From positions 1 through 54,660 of the forward strand of contig JAGOOK010000005.1 in NCBI GenBank assembly GCA_017992555.1: DNA of 54,660 bases, in the 5' to 3' direction. Shown piece by piece: positions 42,762 through 50,083 of the stretch. Numbering within the stretch: position 1 is the stretch's first letter; each line of letters starts with the position of its first letter. The translations under genes and the position numbers were made by a program. Source of the stretch: Caldisericia bacterium. GTDB taxonomy: Bacteria > Caldisericota > Caldisericia > JAAYUI01. The notes under the pieces were generated by a model. That model ran no database searches and was not told the DNA's origin. It was given only the letters and a program-made list of their open reading frames with translations.

Positions 42762-43940
42762 TCACCTCGCTGGTTTGTCGGGGCCAATTGCCGACATTTC
42801 TCTTAGTTTTTTTACAATCTGCGGAAAGATCGCCATGACCTTGTCCACATGATCCATTGTGTTGTCTTTTCCAAACGAAAACCTTATTGATCCATTGATA
42901 AACTCGTGCGGGATGCACATGGCATTGAGCACATGTGACGCGGCAAGTGATTTTGATGTGCATGCCGACCCGGAAGAGGCCTGTATGTTGCCATCCATAT
43001 CAAGAAACATCAGCATTGATTCACCCTCTGCAAACTTGATGCTGATGTTGAGTATTTGCGGCAACCTGTTTTTTTCATCGCCGTTTATGAATACGTCCGG
43101 GATTTCATCAAAGATTCTTTTCTGGAGAGCATCCCGAAGCATTGCAGTGTATTCCATGTGCCAGGGGAGCTTGTCTTTTGCAAGCTTTGCGGCCCACCCC
43201 ATCCCCACAATTCCAGGAGTGTTGTATGTTCCGGAACGAAGACTTCTTTCGTGTGAACCACCGGTCATGACCGGATTTAGTCTGACACCCTTTTTTATAT
43301 AAAGGGCGCCAACACCTTTCGGGCCATAGAATTTGTGGGCCGACATCGAGAGCAAGTCAACGCCGAGCGCCTTAACATCGACAGGAATTTTTCCTATTGC
43401 CTGCACGGCATCCGTGTGGAACGCCACGCCCCTGAGTTTGCATATTCTGGCAATCTCCTCAATTGGTTCGATTGTCCCAATTTCGTTGTTTGCCATCATG
43501 ACTGAAACCAGGGATGTCTTGCCGGTTATCGTCTTTTCGACGTCCGCCGGGTTGACCCTGCCTTTTCCGTCGACAGGGAGGTATATCGCTTTTGCACCAT
43601 AGTGTTTTTCAAGGTCCTGCACTGTGTGCAAAACTGCATGGTGCTCGATTGCAGATGTTATTATTTCATTTTTCTCAGGGCAAAGCCTCAAAAACAAGCC
43701 CCTGATTGCCAAGTTGTCGGATTCAGTACCACCTGATGTAAAGATTATCTCGCTCGGGCTTGCATTGATGAGCCCGGCCACTTGCAGCCTTGCCTCTTCT
43801 ATTGCCTCGGCCGCCTTTTGGCCCTGGGAGTGCATCGAAGAGGCATTGGCAAAGATTTCGGAAAAATATGGCATCATTTTCTTCAGGACTTCCCCATCAA
43901 GCGGTGTTGTGGCCGAATGATCAAGATAAATGGAGTTCAT
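42762..43940 (-). CDS. iscS: Cysteine desulfurase (IscS/NifS)
   Basis: 392 residues from the ATG at 43940 (MNSIYLDHSATTPLDGEV) with AAGGAGG; this ATG overlaps the merR stop by 4 bases. It is a PLP enzyme that removes sulfur from cysteine as an enzyme persulfide. The PLP lysine is in SMSAHKFYGPKGVGALY and the catalytic cysteine in SSGSACTSKSLAASHVL, the latter loop length fitting the group I (IscS/NifS) type. GGTESDNLAI and the N-terminal DHSATTP are also diagnostic. It supplies sulfur to IscU and possibly to the TusA relay encoded at 54420. Confidence 0.96.
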   Translation of the reverse strand: MNSIYLDHSATTPLDGEVLKKMMPYFSEIFANASSMHSQGQKAAEAIEEARLQVAGLINASPSEIIFTSGGTESDNLAIRGLFLRLCPEKNEIITSAIEHHAVLHTVQDLEKHYGAKAIYLPVDGKGRVNPADVEKTITGKTSLVSVMMANNEIGTIEPIEEIARICKLRGVAFHTDAVQAIGKIPVDVKALGVDLLSMSAHKFYGPKGVGALYIKKGVRLNPVMTGGSHERSLRSGTYNTPGIVGMGWAAKLAKDKLPWHMEYTAMLRDALQKRIFDEIPDVFINGDEKNRLPQILNISIKFAEGESMLMFLDMDGNIQASSGSACTSKSLAASHVLNAMCIPHEFINGSIRFSFGKDNTMDHVDKVMAIFPQIVKKLREMSAIGPDKPAR

Positions 43941-44239
43941 TTTTCCTCCTTGTCCCATAACTTGAGGCATTCATCAACATCTTCACAATTTTTTTGCTTG
44001 CAGTTGTCAAATATCTCCAGAAATTTTTTTACACCAGGGATGTTCATCTTTTTTTCATTGATTAGGAATTTGACGAGTTCGAGACGCTCAAGGTCTCTGG
44101 TGGAGTAAAGCCTCCTTCCATTGACCCTGCTTGGTGTTATGAGCCCTTTTTGTTCCCAGAGCCTGAGGGTTTGCTCACAGACCCCAAGAACATCGGCCAC
44201 CGCTCCAACTGTCATTACCGGTTTCGTGTCTTCTATCAC
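43937..44239 (-). CDS. MerR-family regulator heading the iscSU operon
   Basis: 100 residues. An N-terminal MerR winged helix (MTVGAVADVLGVCEQTLRLWEQKGLI, RLYSTRDLERLELVKFLINE) is followed by a short dimer helix and a Cys-rich end: C-x4-C-x5-C in DNCKQKNCEDVDECLKLWD, plus a Cys inside the helix-turn-helix. The start is a GTG at 44239 whose first base falls 7 bases after a TATTAT -10 box, so the mRNA is probably leaderless; an internal ATG (MTVGAV) is a possible alternative. Being translationally coupled to iscS, it could sense cluster or sulfur status in the role IscR plays elsewhere. That role is inferred. Confidence 0.85.
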   Translation of the reverse strand: MIEDTKPVMTVGAVADVLGVCEQTLRLWEQKGLITPSRVNGRRLYSTRDLERLELVKFLINEKKMNIPGVKKFLEIFDNCKQKNCEDVDECLKLWDKEEK

Positions 44240-44246
44240 AAGCCAT

Positions 44247-44274
44247 ATAATATATCCTCAATGTTAATTTTCAA
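44247..44274 (-). promoter_or_regulatory. Promoter of merR-iscS-iscU, probably leaderless
   Basis: TTGAAA (44274-44269), a 16-base spacer and TATTAT (44252-44247) lie so close that the expected start is the GTG at 44239. No ribosome site is present. Confidence 0.6.
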
Positions 44275-44360
44275 GTAACCTATAAATATGATTATAAAGT
44301 TTTTGAGTTTTTGTGGCCGAGAAAAATTTGTCTGGGACGCTTTTTTTATAGGGAGCAGGA

Positions 44361-46193
44361 CTATTTTGAAAGAGATGCTTTGATTTTTTCGTAAATTGAG
44401 ATTGTGTCAAGTTTTTGTGACTCAAGCAATTCTTTTCTGGAGCCGTTTTCTGGAAATGTGTTTGGCAAACCGATTATGTGCAATGATGGTATATGTTCCA
44501 TCAACCTTTGCCCTATTCCACCACCAGTGACGCCCTCTTCGATGAAGAATACAAGTTTTTTTCCTTCTGCATGTTTCAACATGGAACCCGTGTCGAGAGG
44601 GCTGGCAAACCTCATGTTTAAAACAGCGCACGAGAAGCCATCTTTTTCGAGCATCTCGGAAATGGTAGCCGTTTCTTGCCTGAAAGTGCCAATGTATGCA
44701 AGCAGGATGTCACTCCCGTTTTTTACGAGTTCGGCCTTTCCAAAAACCACGTCTTCGCAGTCAGCTTTCAGGGCGGCATCTTTTGGATACCTGATAGCTG
44801 AGGGGCCCTTTGACGAGAAAGCAATTTCGAGCATCTGGCATAGTTCCTTTGCACAGGATGGCGCCATGACGGTGATGTTTGGGACCAGTGAGAGGTAGGC
44901 CAGATCAAAGATGCCCTGGTGTGTTGGGCCATCATCCGGAACGAGGCCTGCCCTGTCTATTGCAAAAATGACCGGCAGGTTCATGAGCGCCACATCATGG
45001 ATTATCTGGTCATAGGCCCTCTGCAGGAAGGTGCTGTATATTGCCACAACAGGTTTCAGGCCGTTCCTGGCAAAGGCCGAAGCCAGAGACACCGCATGCT
45101 GCTCTGCTATTCCCACATCGAAAAGCCTGCCTGGAAATATCCTCTGGAATTCTGCAAGGCCGGTTCCGTCTGACATTGCAGCAGTTATTGTCACAATCGA
45201 CTTGTCTTTTTTGGCGGCCTCAACCATGCACTCCCCAAAAATTTTTGAATATGTGGGTTTTCCGTTTGCCGTCTCGCCGTTTGCGGGTTTGAATGGTGCC
45301 GTGCCGTGGTATTCGGTTGGTTTCGATTCCGCAAATGAGCAGCCCTTGCCTTTTTTTGTGACAACGTGGAGGAGCACTGGGCCCTTCATGTGTTTTATCC
45401 TGCCAAGAAAAGCCAGCAGGAGTGGTATGTCGTGTCCGTCAACCGGGCCAAGGTATCTGAACCCGAGCTGTTCAAAATACTGGTCAGCCATAAGAAACCT
45501 CTTGAGGGCGCCCTTTATCCTGAAACCCATCCCGACAGCCCATTCGCCAAAGCGGCCCATTCTAGAAAAGCCCTTGCCGACGTAATGGCTGAACCTGCGA
45601 TAAAAGATTGCTGCCCTGAGTTTACTTGTGAACAGAGAGAGGGCACCAACCGATGGCGAGATTGACATCTGGTTGTCATTAAGGATGACAAGGACATCAG
45701 TGTCCATCTGCCCTATGTGGTTGAGTGCCTCAAAGCATTCACCACCGGTCAGTGATCCGTCGCCAACAATTGCAATTACTGAATGTTTTTCGCCCTTTAG
45801 GTCCCTTGCGATTGCCTCTCCGGCTGCGAGGGATACGGCCGTTGACGCGTGGCCTGTCTTGTAGAGGTCATGTCTGGACTCATCGGGGTTTGGAAACCCT
45901 GAAAGGCCACCCTTTTTTCTTATGCTGCCAAACCTGTTTAGCCTTCCGGTTATAATTTTGTGGGCATAACACTGGTGGCCTACATCAAAGATTATCCTGT
46001 CTTTGGGGGAATCAAAAATCTTGTGAAGGGCAATTGTCAACTCCACAATCCCTAGGTTGGATGCCAGATGGCCGCCATTTTTTGAAACGGCGTCGACAAT
46101 CGCTTCCCTTATTTCGCAAGCAAGCTTGCCAAGGTCCCTGGTCCTCAATTTCTTGAGGTCATCCGGTCCTTTTATTCGACCAAGAATTTCCAT
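44361..46193 (-). CDS. dxs: 1-deoxy-D-xylulose-5-phosphate synthase
   Basis: About 610 residues from the ATG at 46193 (MEILGRIKGPDDLKKLRTRDLGKL), the standard family start; the frame extends upstream to 46247 only through the promoter. It condenses pyruvate and glyceraldehyde 3-phosphate to start the MEP isoprenoid pathway, using thiamine diphosphate. Motifs: GGHLASNLGIVELTIALH, IFDVGHQCYAHKIITGR, IVGDGSLTGGECFEALNHIG (TPP/Mg site), IVTITAAMSDGTG, DVGIAEQHAVSLASAFA and IYSTFLQRAYDQIIHDVAL. No other MEP genes are close. The promoter at 46202-46229 suggests leaderless translation. Confidence 0.96.
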   Translation of the reverse strand: MEILGRIKGPDDLKKLRTRDLGKLACEIREAIVDAVSKNGGHLASNLGIVELTIALHKIFDSPKDRIIFDVGHQCYAHKIITGRLNRFGSIRKKGGLSGFPNPDESRHDLYKTGHASTAVSLAAGEAIARDLKGEKHSVIAIVGDGSLTGGECFEALNHIGQMDTDVLVILNDNQMSISPSVGALSLFTSKLRAAIFYRRFSHYVGKGFSRMGRFGEWAVGMGFRIKGALKRFLMADQYFEQLGFRYLGPVDGHDIPLLLAFLGRIKHMKGPVLLHVVTKKGKGCSFAESKPTEYHGTAPFKPANGETANGKPTYSKIFGECMVEAAKKDKSIVTITAAMSDGTGLAEFQRIFPGRLFDVGIAEQHAVSLASAFARNGLKPVVAIYSTFLQRAYDQIIHDVALMNLPVIFAIDRAGLVPDDGPTHQGIFDLAYLSLVPNITVMAPSCAKELCQMLEIAFSSKGPSAIRYPKDAALKADCEDVVFGKAELVKNGSDILLAYIGTFRQETATISEMLEKDGFSCAVLNMRFASPLDTGSMLKHAEGKKLVFFIEEGVTGGGIGQRLMEHIPSLHIIGLPNTFPENGSRKELLESQKLDTISIYEKIKASLSK

Positions 46194-46201
46194 CACTGCC
46201 A

Positions 46202-46229
46202 AAAATAGACCAGGTTGGCCATTTTTCAA
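46202..46229 (-). promoter_or_regulatory. Promoter of dxs, probably leaderless
   Basis: TTGAAA (46229-46224), a 16-base spacer and TATTTT (46207-46202) end 8 bases before the dxs ATG. No Shine-Dalgarno sequence precedes the ATG. Confidence 0.5.
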
Positions 46230-46235
46230 GGTTCG

Positions 46236-46263
46236 TTGACCAACCACATATTAGGGCTATACT
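46236..46263 (+). promoter_or_regulatory. Promoter of the CoA-binding protein gene, probably leaderless
   Basis: TTGACC (46236-46241), a 16-base spacer and TATACT (46258-46263) match 10 of 12 positions and end 8 bases before the ATG at 46272. The -35 boxes of this and the dxs promoter lie back to back, 6 bases apart. Confidence 0.7.
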
Positions 46264-46271
46264 CGACCAGG

Positions 46272-46667
46272 ATGGATAAAATCAGGGATATTCTTGGCAA
46301 GGCAAGGGTTATTGCGGTCGTTGGTGCCTCGCTTGATGAGTGTTCTGCAAGCTTTCCCATAACCAAGTACCTTGTTGCCAGAGGGTTTAGTGTTTATCCT
46401 GTCAACCCAAAATATGCTGGTGAAGAAATTTCGGGCGTCAAATTTCTGGCTAGCCTTTCAGATATAAAAGAGAAAATAGATATAATCGATGTTTTCAGGA
46501 AATCGGAGGCAATATCTGGAATGCTGGATGATTTTATTGCCGTCAAACCAGGAGTTGTTTGGTTTCAGCTTGGGATATATGCTCCTGACTCGTTCAAGAT
46601 CCTTGAAGAAAATGGCATAGAAGTGATATATGAGCGTTGCATATATAAAGAACTGATGGAGTGTTGA
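46272..46667 (+). CDS. CoA-binding domain protein (YccU type)
   Basis: 131 residues from the ATG at 46272, chosen because the promoter leaves no room for the longer frame. It is a single Rossmann-type CoA-binding domain: ARVIAVVGASLDECSASFPITKYL (glycine-rich loop), GFSVYPVNPKYAGEEISG and KPGVVWFQLGIYAPD, ending in a VIYERCIYKE segment with the family's conserved Cys. It resembles the N-terminal domain of succinyl-CoA synthetase alpha and E. coli YccU. It binds CoA; the function is not established. It overlaps the thioesterase gene by one base (TGATG). Confidence 0.9.
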   Translation: MDKIRDILGKARVIAVVGASLDECSASFPITKYLVARGFSVYPVNPKYAGEEISGVKFLASLSDIKEKIDIIDVFRKSEAISGMLDDFIAVKPGVVWFQLGIYAPDSFKILEENGIEVIYERCIYKELMEC

Positions 46668-47095
46668 TGGAACCCGAATACAAAGGTACTGATTCAAACT
46701 GTTTTGCTTGTGGAACTTCCAACCAGAGGGGTCTGAAGCTGAAATTTGCACTGATTGATGACCATGTGGAGGCCAGGTTTGTGCCAGACAAAGACCTCGA
46801 AGGGTGGGACGATGTTGTGCATGGTGGCATAGTGTCCACTCTTATAGACGAGGCGATGTCCCATGCTATTTTCAGGCTGGATGGTGGCTCTGTGGTAACG
46901 GCTGAAATGACTGTAAGGTTTGTGAAGCCGATGCTTGTTGGCAAGCCATTTGTTGTCCACGGGAAAATTGATGGTCTGAAAGGAAGGCTGATTGAAGCAT
47001 CAGCCAATATAATTGACCAAGGCGGCAACCTGATTGCAAAAGGAACGGGCCGTTTCATGAGAGTGGGCATAAACCAGAAACTCAACTTTTGCTAG
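46667..47095 (+). CDS. PaaI-family hotdog thioesterase
   Basis: 142 residues from the ATG at 46667, which has GGAG 5 bases upstream and overlaps the previous stop. The hotdog fold signature VVHGGIVSTLIDEAMSHAIF contains the HGG and the downstream acidic residue of PaaI-type acyl-CoA thioesterases; ITVRFVKPML-type strands follow (MTVRFVKPMLVGKPF). An N-terminal CFACGTSNQRGLKLKF segment is typical of one PaaI subgroup. It would hydrolyse an acyl- or aryl-CoA. Coupling with a CoA-binding protein gene supports a CoA-thioester role. Confidence 0.9.
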   Translation: MEPEYKGTDSNCFACGTSNQRGLKLKFALIDDHVEARFVPDKDLEGWDDVVHGGIVSTLIDEAMSHAIFRLDGGSVVTAEMTVRFVKPMLVGKPFVVHGKIDGLKGRLIEASANIIDQGGNLIAKGTGRFMRVGINQKLNFC

Positions 47096-47116
47096 AAAAC
47101 GCAAAGGGAGGTCCGG

Positions 47117-48490
47117 ATGAAAGAACTTTTTAGGCTGATTCCCCAGGTTTCTTCAATATTAGAGAGTGATGACTTCAAAAAAGAATATGGCCATTTTGAC
47201 CAGAGGATAACTTCCAGCCTCATCAGGGAAGCCCTTGATTCTGTCAGGGAGAAGATAACCAGTGGTGAGGCGCTGGATGAGCCGCAGGTCAAAAAACTTG
47301 TTGAATCCACCCTTAAAAAGAAACTTTTCCCATTGATCGGCAGGTCATTGATAAGGGTTATAAATGCAACCGGCATTGTTTTACATACAAACCTTGGAAG
47401 GGCCCCAATGCTTCCCAACCCATATCTTGCCTCCCTGCTTGAGGGGTACTGCAATCTTGAATATGACCTTGCCGAAGGGAAGAGGGGAAAAAGGGGCATC
47501 CATGTAAAGTCGGTCATCAAGATGCTTCTTGGCGCTGAGTCTACTGTTGTGGTCAACAACAATGCGGCTGCAATACTCCTTCTTCTCAGGACGCATGCCG
47601 AAGGCAAGGAGGTAATTGTTTCCAGGGGCGAACTGATCGAGCTTGGTGGTTCTTTCAGATTGCCGGAAGTGATGACTGCTTCGGGGGCAATGCTTCATGA
47701 AGTTGGAACCACAAATAGAACGCACCTGAAGGATTATGCAGGGGCAATCAATGAAAAAACCGGGCTGATCCTGAAAGTTCACCCTTCGAACTATGCAATA
47801 AGAGGATTTACATCTTCTCCTTCAACCGCCGAGCTGTCTGCCCTGGCAAAAGAGAAAGATGTTCCATTCGTTTATGATGTTGGCTCGGGCCTTTTGCGCA
47901 AGATAGACCATCCCAACTTCAGGGAAGAGCCGGACTGTCTCTCGGCATTGAATGACGGCGCAGATGCAATACTTTTCTCGGGTGACAAGATACTTGGCGG
48001 AACACAGGCAGGTTTTATCGTTGGAAGTGAAAAGATTGCTGGTGCATGTGGTAAAATCCCGCTGATGAGAAGCCTGAGGCTTGCGAAGGCCCACATGTGT
48101 ATACTTGAAGAAGCATTGAGGACATGGTTGCTGCCAGACAGGGAAGTCATGAAGCTGAACCCTGTAATGAGGATGATATCGATGATGCCTGAGGAGCTGG
48201 AAGCAAGGGCAAACGCTCTCTCTGAAGGGATCAACAAAGTGAATCCAGCAATCAAGTCCTTTGTAAAGAAGGTTGAGGGATATATGGGTGGTGGCTCACT
48301 GCCGGACATCAATTTTGACTCTTACGCGGTGGCCATAAAACCAAAAGAGACCCCACAATTGTTGCTTCAGAAATTGAGGAACTTTGAAACTCCGATTGTG
48401 GCCAGGATTGAGGACGATCTTGTTCTTTTTGACATGAGAACGATCCTTGATGGTGAAGGAGAAAAAATAACCAGGGCGCTTGCGCAATGA
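47117..48490 (+). CDS. selA: L-seryl-tRNA(Sec) selenium transferase
   Basis: 457 residues, full length. The PLP enzyme converts seryl-tRNA(Sec) to selenocysteinyl-tRNA(Sec) using selenophosphate. Motifs: INATGIVLHTNLGRAPM, VVNNNAAAILLLLRTHAEGKEVIVSRGELIELGGSFRLP, and the PLP lysine in LFSGDKILGGTQAG. An N-terminal helical domain (about 1-80) binds tRNA(Sec). The ATG has AAAGGGAGG. selB, selD and tRNA-Sec are not in the window, but a full SelA implies that the genome encodes selenoproteins. It overlaps nth by 4 bases. Confidence 0.96.
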   Translation: MKELFRLIPQVSSILESDDFKKEYGHFDQRITSSLIREALDSVREKITSGEALDEPQVKKLVESTLKKKLFPLIGRSLIRVINATGIVLHTNLGRAPMLPNPYLASLLEGYCNLEYDLAEGKRGKRGIHVKSVIKMLLGAESTVVVNNNAAAILLLLRTHAEGKEVIVSRGELIELGGSFRLPEVMTASGAMLHEVGTTNRTHLKDYAGAINEKTGLILKVHPSNYAIRGFTSSPSTAELSALAKEKDVPFVYDVGSGLLRKIDHPNFREEPDCLSALNDGADAILFSGDKILGGTQAGFIVGSEKIAGACGKIPLMRSLRLAKAHMCILEEALRTWLLPDREVMKLNPVMRMISMMPEELEARANALSEGINKVNPAIKSFVKKVEGYMGGGSLPDINFDSYAVAIKPKETPQLLLQKLRNFETPIVARIEDDLVLFDMRTILDGEGEKITRALAQ

Positions 48491-49131
48491 CCCCTTCCGA
48501 AACAGCAACCAGGGCCATTGAGGAGCTCGCCAGGTTCTGGGGAGGGTTTGAATTTGCAGATTTCAATAAGCGTGATCCGTGGAGGATACTGGTTTCCGCA
48601 ATAATCTCCCACAGAACGCAAGACAATGTCACATATCCTGCAACCGAGAGGCTTTTTTCAAAATGGCTCGATGTCAGATCACTGTCACTTGCTGATCCTG
48701 ATGAGGTTGCCAAGGTAATATATCCGGCAGGTTTCTACAAAACCAAGTCCCAAAGACTTGTCCAGATGGCCATTTTTATCACTTCCCAATATGGTGGGAA
48801 AGTACCCGACTCTTTGGACGAGCTATTATGCATAAAAGGTGTGGGCAGAAAGACAGCAAATCTCGTGCTTTCTCTCGGTTATAATATCCCGTCGGTTGTT
48901 GTTGATACTCATGTGCACAGGATTTCTAATAGGGCAGGGTGGGTCAAAACACAGACTCCAGAGCAGACAGAGTTTGAATTGATGAGGCTTTTACCCAAAA
49001 AATACTGGACAAAGTCAAATGAGCTCTTGGTTCGTTTGGGCCAAAACATTTGCAAACCCATCGTTCCAAAATGTGAACAATGCCCGATTTGTCCAATGTG
49101 CGTTACGGGTAGTTCTGTTAAGAAAAACTGA
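48487..49131 (+). CDS. nth: Endonuclease III (base-excision repair DNA glycosylase/AP lyase)
   Basis: 214 residues. The helix-hairpin-helix is LLCIKGVGRKTANLVLSLG with the catalytic Lys, followed by the catalytic Asp in VVVDTHVHRISNRAGW. A C-terminal [4Fe-4S] loop C-x6-C-x2-C-x5-C is present (CKPIVPKCEQCPICPMC, with one extra Cys). It removes oxidised pyrimidines and nicks the AP site. The ATG overlaps the selA stop by 4 bases, an unusual operon partner; the pairing probably reflects coupling and not shared function. Confidence 0.95.
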   Translation: MTPSETATRAIEELARFWGGFEFADFNKRDPWRILVSAIISHRTQDNVTYPATERLFSKWLDVRSLSLADPDEVAKVIYPAGFYKTKSQRLVQMAIFITSQYGGKVPDSLDELLCIKGVGRKTANLVLSLGYNIPSVVVDTHVHRISNRAGWVKTQTPEQTEFELMRLLPKKYWTKSNELLVRLGQNICKPIVPKCEQCPICPMCVTGSSVKKN

Positions 49132-49207
49132 TGTTGATTTTTAACAGACTCAATATACAATGCGATTCGCTGTTTTTTACTATCTCTCGTGAAGGGGGTA
49201 CAATGAG

Positions 49208-49603
49208 TTGTACACATATGGTAGACACCTTCTGTGCGAGGTCTCTGGTTGTGACCCGTCCATAATAGGTGATGTAGACAAGGTGAAGGACATCCTTTAC
49301 CAGGCTGCCGGTCTTGCCAAGGCTGAGATCATGGAATCAACGTTCCACCACTTTTCACCACAGGGAGTTTCAGGTGTAGTTGTTATTGCGGAATCACATC
49401 TCTCAATTCACACCTGGCCTGAATTTGGCTACGCAGCTCTTGATATCTACACATGCGGGGAACATACCGATCCAGAGGGCGCCCTCAACTATTGCTCTGA
49501 GAAATTTGGCGCCAGTGAAGTCGATATCACAAGAATCGAACGCGGTCTAAAGGAGGAAACCGGTGGCTTTTCGCACCGGTTGAGTAACGTCGGCGCCGCT
49601 TGA
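49208..49603 (+). CDS. speD: S-adenosylmethionine decarboxylase proenzyme (SpeD)
   Basis: 131 residues from a TTG at 49208, about 10 bases after AAGGGGG; the family begins with ..GRHL.VE..GCDP, and the frame here gives MYTYGRHLLCEVSGCDP. Self-cleavage at Glu-Ser in VVVIAESHLSIHTWPE creates the pyruvoyl group. The GYAALDIYTCGEHTDP segment holds the catalytic His/Cys residues. It makes decarboxylated SAM for spermidine synthesis. The ATG at 49203 lies in another frame and is not the start. The last 12 residues (GGFSHRLSNVGAA region) are encoded by a hairpin-rich stretch. Confidence 0.9.
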   Translation: MYTYGRHLLCEVSGCDPSIIGDVDKVKDILYQAAGLAKAEIMESTFHHFSPQGVSGVVVIAESHLSIHTWPEFGYAALDIYTCGEHTDPEGALNYCSEKFGASEVDITRIERGLKEETGGFSHRLSNVGAA

Positions 49604-49613
49604 GAGGCGGCTG
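49558..49613. promoter_or_regulatory. Hairpins at the 3' end of speD
   Basis: A perfect 8-bp stem AACCGGTG/CACCGGTT (49558-49581) is followed by GCCGC/GCGGC (about 49597-49613). There is no T-run, so they are weak terminators at most. AAAGGAGG at 49549-49556 just before the first stem is an ideal ribosome site, with GTG 6 bases later opening a 6-codon frame that ends at 49583. Confidence 0.35.
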
Positions 49614-49753
49614 CAAATACTCTAGGAAGATCGGATTTAATATTTCTCTAGTCGTAAAACAATCCATTTAAAATTGAATAAACCAGTTTGTTTTTAGATA
49701 AAAACAAATGATAGTAGTTTATTTTTTTTAATGTCATGAAATGAAGATTGACA

Positions 49754-49782
49754 TTGACTTATTTGTGAATTTTGGCTAGAGT
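49754..49782 (+). promoter_or_regulatory. Promoter of the CstR-like regulator gene, probably leaderless
   Basis: TTGACT (49754-49759), a 17-base spacer and TAGAGT (49777-49782) end 7 bases before the GTG at 49790. An overlapping TTGACA at 49748-49753 has no good -10. Confidence 0.45.
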
Positions 49783-49789
49783 TGAACGA

Positions 49790-50059
49790 GTGAAAGACAA
49801 TGAAGCCAGATCGTCAGTCATAAAGAGGCTCTCAAAGATAGAAGGTCAGGTGAGGGGCCTTGTGCGCATGATATCTGAAGAACGATCATGCGATGAAATA
49901 ATTAATCAGATCCAGGCCGTGAAGGCCGGAATGAACAAAGTCGCAGCAATCATCCTGGAAAAAAACATCGTTGATTGTTTAAATCTTTCGGAAAATACAG
50001 GCCAAACAGAAATTGAGAAGCTCAGAAAGCTTCTCTCCAAAATTGCAGGTAGTAAATGA
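49790..50059 (+). CDS. CsoR-family regulator, persulfide-sensing CstR type
   Basis: About 89 residues from a GTG at 49790; a TTG at 49772 would add six residues and lies before the predicted transcription start. The CsoR fold is clear: VIKRLSKIEGQVRGLVRMI, then Cys in ERSCDEIINQIQAV, and a second Cys in IILEKNIVDCL. Copper- and nickel-sensing relatives have His four residues before that Cys; here it is Asn (EKN), the Cys-Asn-Cys pattern of staphylococcal CstR, which senses per- and polysulfides through the two cysteines. It precedes a FAD oxidase gene by 24 bases, and a CsoR-type operator stands before dsrE2 at 53897. It likely represses sulfur-handling genes. Confidence 0.85.
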   Translation: MKDNEARSSVIKRLSKIEGQVRGLVRMISEERSCDEIINQIQAVKAGMNKVAAIILEKNIVDCLNLSENTGQTEIEKLRKLLSKIAGSK

Positions 50060-50083
50060 TATGATTGCCGAAAGGAGCGCTTT

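Noticed and set aside
49203..49300. ATG at 49203 as the speD start
   Set aside because: It is in a different frame from the SpeD motifs; the family alignment needs the frame that begins at the TTG at 49208.
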